Origin: Okapia johnstoni
Taxonomy: Eukaryota; Chordata; Mammalia; Artiodactyla; Giraffidae
Reading direction: 5' to 3'
Assembly (NCBI GenBank): GCA_024291935.2
Contig: CM044308.1
Coordinates: 123,344,501 to 123,408,500, forward strand
Length of the DNA: 64,000 nt
Shown here: one piece after another, positions 60,521-64,000 of the stretch
Numbering within the stretch: position 1 is the first letter of the stretch
Layout of the letters: each line of letters begins with the position of its first letter
Translations under genes and position numbers: made by a program
The notes under the pieces: generated by a model
The model's input: only the letters and a program-made list of their open reading frames with translations
What the model was told of the DNA's origin: nothing
Database searches by the model: none

Positions 60521-61194
60521 AAGGGGGTAGAGGCCAGATATAAGTAAGCAGTGAAAGGGAGGTTCTCCACTGGGAAGGGAAGGAAAGAGATAAGGCAGGA
60601 GCTAGAGGAGGGAGTAGTGAGAGTGTCCTGTTTTGCTCTCCTTTGCTGTGAAACTGTTAAGAGGGAGACTTGAGAGTCTTTATAAGTGGCGGGAAGGGCA
60701 GCGAGGCAAGGAAGGAGACAGGGGAGCCACAGTGATGACCTGATCTGCAGACAAATGCCCTCTGCCTTGCTGGGGCACACAGGGATGATTTCTTTGAGTC
60801 AGCAGCATTTCCTGCCAGCGTGGCAGCCTCCAGAGGTGGGGGAAAAGTGCAGTCGGAGCAGGTTGCTCATGAAGCCCTTCGAGCAGGGCCTTTCCTCCAC
60901 CAATCTTCCTGCAGGATGCCCTTACCACTTGTCAAAGGGCCATCTGGCACCCGAAGCCCTGAGCTGTCTGATTCCACAGGTCTCTGCAGCTTCCTCCCCG
61001 CAGGGCCCTCGAGCTCCCCAGCCAGCCGCCCACCGGAAAGCGGGGACTCGAGAGCCAACTCTCCTGAGCAGAGAAACTCCAAGATGCTCCGAAGTCTGGC
61101 CAGAGTCTGGGCAGGGTTCTCTTCCGATAACGCAGATCTGATCAGCCAGCGCAGCCTACAACAGTTGCGGGCTCAGGCTCCCAGAAAGCTCGCC
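60521..61194. other. STK39: GC-rich intronic stretch with CpG cluster
   Basis: 60940-61190 carries about 13 CpGs, including two CTCGAG sites, above the window average. Overlapping open frames of 151 and 131 codons (60686-61215) run through it but have no recognisable product or splice frame. Confidence 0.45.
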
Positions 61195-61380
61195 CTGAGC
61201 CAGGCACTGTTCTAAGTTCTCCACAGACTCCCTTTCCCTGCAAACACTACTGTTACCATCTCCAGGTCCTGAATGAGGATACCAAGGGCAGACACCTCTA
61301 AACAACTTGGCTTAAGATCACATGGCCAGCAACTGCCATTGCCCGTCCATGAAACAGACCAGGCCACCCGACTCGAGAGC
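61195..61380 (-). mobile_element. MIR SINE
   Basis: 'gccaggcactgttctaagttc', 'gtcctgaatgaggatacc', 'cttggcttaagatcacatgg', 'ccagcaactgcc', 'actcgagagcccac' follow the reverse MIR order. Confidence 0.72.
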
Positions 61381-61589
61381 CCACCACGTTTCAAGTTACT
61401 CTCCAACACCATCAAAAATGTGGGACACAATAGACTACAATAGGTGGAAGGAAATTCATGTTACTGGTCACAACAAATGCATAAATAAAGCAAATACTAT
61501 GGAAATTCTACCATGAGTTTCTCTTAACCTAGAGGTTTTTCGTACATGCTAGTTTGAACAGCACGTTTAAAAGCATTTCTGCTGTCAAT

Positions 61590-61670
61590 GTAATTAGCAC
61601 TGCTGAATTGTACACTTAGAAAATGGCAAATCTCACGTTACGTATATTTTTATCACAATAATGAAAAAAC
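61590..61670 (+). mobile_element. L1M LINE 3' terminus
   Basis: 'actgctgaattgtacactt', 'agaaaatggcaaatctcacg', 'ttacgtatatttttatcac' match old L1 3' ends. Confidence 0.75.
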
Positions 61671-63824
61671 ACGAGAGTTCTACACACATTTTTCTTCTAA
61701 CCAAGAAGAAAAAAAAAGTGAAACGACATGAAAATCGAAACACCTGCACGAAGCTAAGCATCTCAAGACTCTTTTAGTTTAAAAAAAAAAAAAAAAATTT
61801 AACAAACTGACAGCAGTGGCAAAGCAGCCCGGTTTATAGGTCTGGGAGATCAGGATGTGGGCACTCAGTGCTCCATGCCTCTGAGGTCCTGGGCAAACAA
61901 GTGTGACCCAGTGTAGCTCCACTGTCCTCGTGATGCTTCGAACACCTATCAAACCAGTTCTAAACCCTAAACCATAGAGCTCCACAGAACTCCCGAGAGC
62001 ACGGAGCAGGAGTGCTCTCGGCGGCTGCTGCTTAAAGACCTGGCCAGTCGCCTATTACCTGCGCCTGGGGGAAATGCACTGGAATGGTTCAACAAAGCCC
62101 CGGGAGAGAAATAAACCACGGTACTGGAGAAGCCCTCTGTCAAACTACAGTTAGAAGACTAGAAACCAACTTCTTTTTGTTGACGAGGACCAGAAATGAA
62201 GTAGGTGGTCCTTTCGGATGATTCCAAGTGACTGTCTAGGCTGAAAGGAAGCGATGCTTAGAAATAAGGCACAGAACTACAGAAATCTCACACTGCAAAA
62301 AGCTCAGAAAAATCAAACATGTTCTGAGGCCTAAGTCTACTTAGTGTTTTTCACAGAAAAACCAACAAAGATACCAGCCTCTGCTGAAATTATCTGAGTC
62401 AAATACAGAAACTGCTATTGCATTGACTACAACTTTTTGACAGGAAAGTTTCTTGAGGTTTTTCAATCGATTAAGGATACCCAAGTCAACATTTTCAAGA
62501 TTCATCTTTTGCTCTTTGTTTAGCAAACTGAAGTGATAATATTCATACCACCAACTAATAAACTAATTTTTCAATTGGCATATCTTTGGGTGCCCCACAT
62601 ACTTCTAAAGAAAGAATCTGAGAGTGAGATGGGGGGTAGTTGGGGGTGGTGAGGAACGAAGACTAATGAGGCTGAAGGGTATTAAACAGGCTAGAACAGC
62701 TTCCAAGAGCAGTTACTTCTCTACAGGAGACAGCAATATTTTAAATCTACTAATACTGATGACTAAAACAAGGAATTTAATCATTTTACAACATGGTTAA
62801 CCTCTCTCTATAAAGCTCTCTCCAACAGATTTTGCATCATTTCCAGGTTGCCCATAACCTTTTGAACCAGATAACCATTACAAATTCTCCACTGATCTTT
62901 TATCATGCAAGAATGAAATAACAAAGAGAAAAGTTTATTTTTAGACTTGCAAAATCCTGTGTTTATTCTTCTAAAACAGAAATCAAACAACTGAACCTGC
63001 TTTGTTTGGACTTCAGTAAACCTCTTCTCTCCTAATCTTGAGGCCCCAACCTCTGCCAGAAGGAAAAGAAAAAGTGCTCCATGCCACGCTGGAAAGTTAA
63101 AACACCTGGCCTCCCCTGGCCTTCTGCTCAGGCACATCTGAGCCTCCTGCTGGTCAAGGTTCACACTGCCGGAGTCCCATCATATGACACCTGCCTTGTG
63201 GCCCCAAGAGGCCAAGGCTGTCCACCCGCGTTCACATTGAAACTGGCTCCATGTTTGAACTACAAACTTCTGCGTGTAATGTTTAAACAGAAATGCTTAA
63301 CTGCAAGTTCACTCATTACTTAACTAGCATTAAACACTAAATGGAAATGGGTGTGTAATTCCCTACAACATTAAGCCCTTGGAAAACCCTACTCCAGCAA
63401 TGTAACTTTTCAATCACACGGCCACCACAATTGGAAAAATATGAGATAATTTTAAATGTAGGAAAGCCCTTCCTGCAGTGTGAATATACAAAAATCAGCG
63501 GAGAAGTAATAAGCAGGCATTTCTGCTGGCAAATTCCTCAGGTAAATTTTTTTTAATGAAACTGATCAATCGTAGTTAACAATGCTGCTACTGCAAGCAG
63601 AAAAAAGCCCTACAATCAATCCTGTCACTTTAATTAAACTAAGATTTTATTCATTCCAGTTCATAAAACTGGTCAACTCAAACCACTGCTTTCAAAAGAC
63701 AAGCATATTGTCTTGCATATTGCAAACTTGCATATTGACCCTAATAATTAACAAAATAAGCATAGAAATTGATTGTAAGTAAATGCTGGTCCTAGACCCT
63801 ACGGAAACATGTGGCAGGTTAACA
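61671..63824. other. STK39: Unique intronic sequence at right end
   Basis: A-run at about 61781-61797; a 10-bp stem hairpin at 61993-62021; moderately GC-rich 61980-62130. No exon 1 of STK39 and no CpG island recognised. Confidence 0.5.
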
Positions 63825-63895
63825 TCAATTAACTTTTATGGACCATCCCTATGTGCTGGAGTCAGAGGGATAAATAAGACCCTAAAGGAGTTCAC
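63825..63895 (-). mobile_element. Possible L2 3' end fragment
   Basis: 'ccctatgtgctggagtcag', 'gataaataagaccctaaagg', 'agttcacagctgac' resemble the reverse L2 3' end. Confidence 0.45.
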
Positions 63896-64000
63896 AGCTG
63901 ACAAGGAAAAGTAGCAATGGAAATAATCAAGCAACTTACAAACTTACTCAGATTTCAAAATTCACCTCAGATGTCTTTTGCGAAATATCCTGCTTCCTTA

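Noticed and set aside
60686..61215. Overlapping 151- and 131-codon plus-strand open frames
   Set aside because: They lie in GC-rich sequence where stops are rare, overlap each other in different frames, show no domain, and are opposite to STK39.
59900..64000. Possible STK39 exon 1 or CpG-island promoter at the right end
   Set aside because: No Ala/Pro-rich coding stretch followed by a phase-1 donor on the minus strand; CpG content is only locally raised. Exon 1 must lie beyond 64000.

Overview
The window is nuclear DNA from a ruminant, most likely a bovid. The evidence is its repeats: about twenty copies of the ruminant tRNA-Glu/BovA SINEs (Bov-tA, BOV-A2), five copies of the RTE-type LINE BovB, and cetartiodactyl CHR-type SINEs. 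Below these lie layers shared by all placental mammals (MIR, L2, L1M, MER5A, MER20, Tigger, MaLR-like LTRs). I see no bacterial-type gene, no RNA gene and no CRISPR array. Species cannot be fixed from the sequence alone.

One protein-coding exon is recognisable. At 3636-3748, minus strand, a 113-nt exon with good splice sites encodes 37 residues that read as the ATP-binding lobe of STK39 (SPAK), the WNK-activated Ste20 kinase that phosphorylates cation-chloride cotransporters. It reads as STK39 rather than its paralogue OXSR1 because of the segment between the glycine-rich loop and the VAIK lysine. By knowledge of the family it is the second coding exon. The window is therefore the inside of the STK39 gene, transcribed right to left: 1-3635 is the 5' part of the next intron (intron 2), and 3749-64000 is more than 60 kb of intron 1. 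The GC-rich first exon is not in the window, so it lies beyond the right edge.

Layout: 1-7.8 kb holds three Bov-tA copies, a short BovB end, exon 2, a 1.1-kb L1 and an LTR end. 8-16 kb holds MIRs, a CHR SINE with a duplicated tail, a Tigger transposon with both ends, and a BovB fragment. 16.7-19.7 kb is the densest block: MER5A, the longest BovB (1.8 kb), and an L1 3' end with a nested SINE. 20-30 kb is mostly old sequence with L2, L1M, MER20 and scattered SINEs. 30-43 kb alternates BovB, Bov-tA, MIR and L1M, with a CpG-enriched patch at 38.3-38.7 kb and a small TA-flanked DNA transposon at 42.7 kb. 44-57 kb carries several Bov-tA/BOV-A2 copies with clean target-site duplications and an LTR-like element at 52.6 kb. 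57-64 kb holds a BovB end, a purine tract, old L2/L1M traces and a second CpG-enriched patch near 61 kb.

I found no undescribed gene system. The most useful leads are candidate intronic regulatory patches, two possible recursive-splice points in the very long intron 1, several insertions young enough to be polymorphic, and a few small palindromes and duplications. Repeat family names come from memory of consensus sequences; boundaries are approximate unless a target-site duplication is cited.
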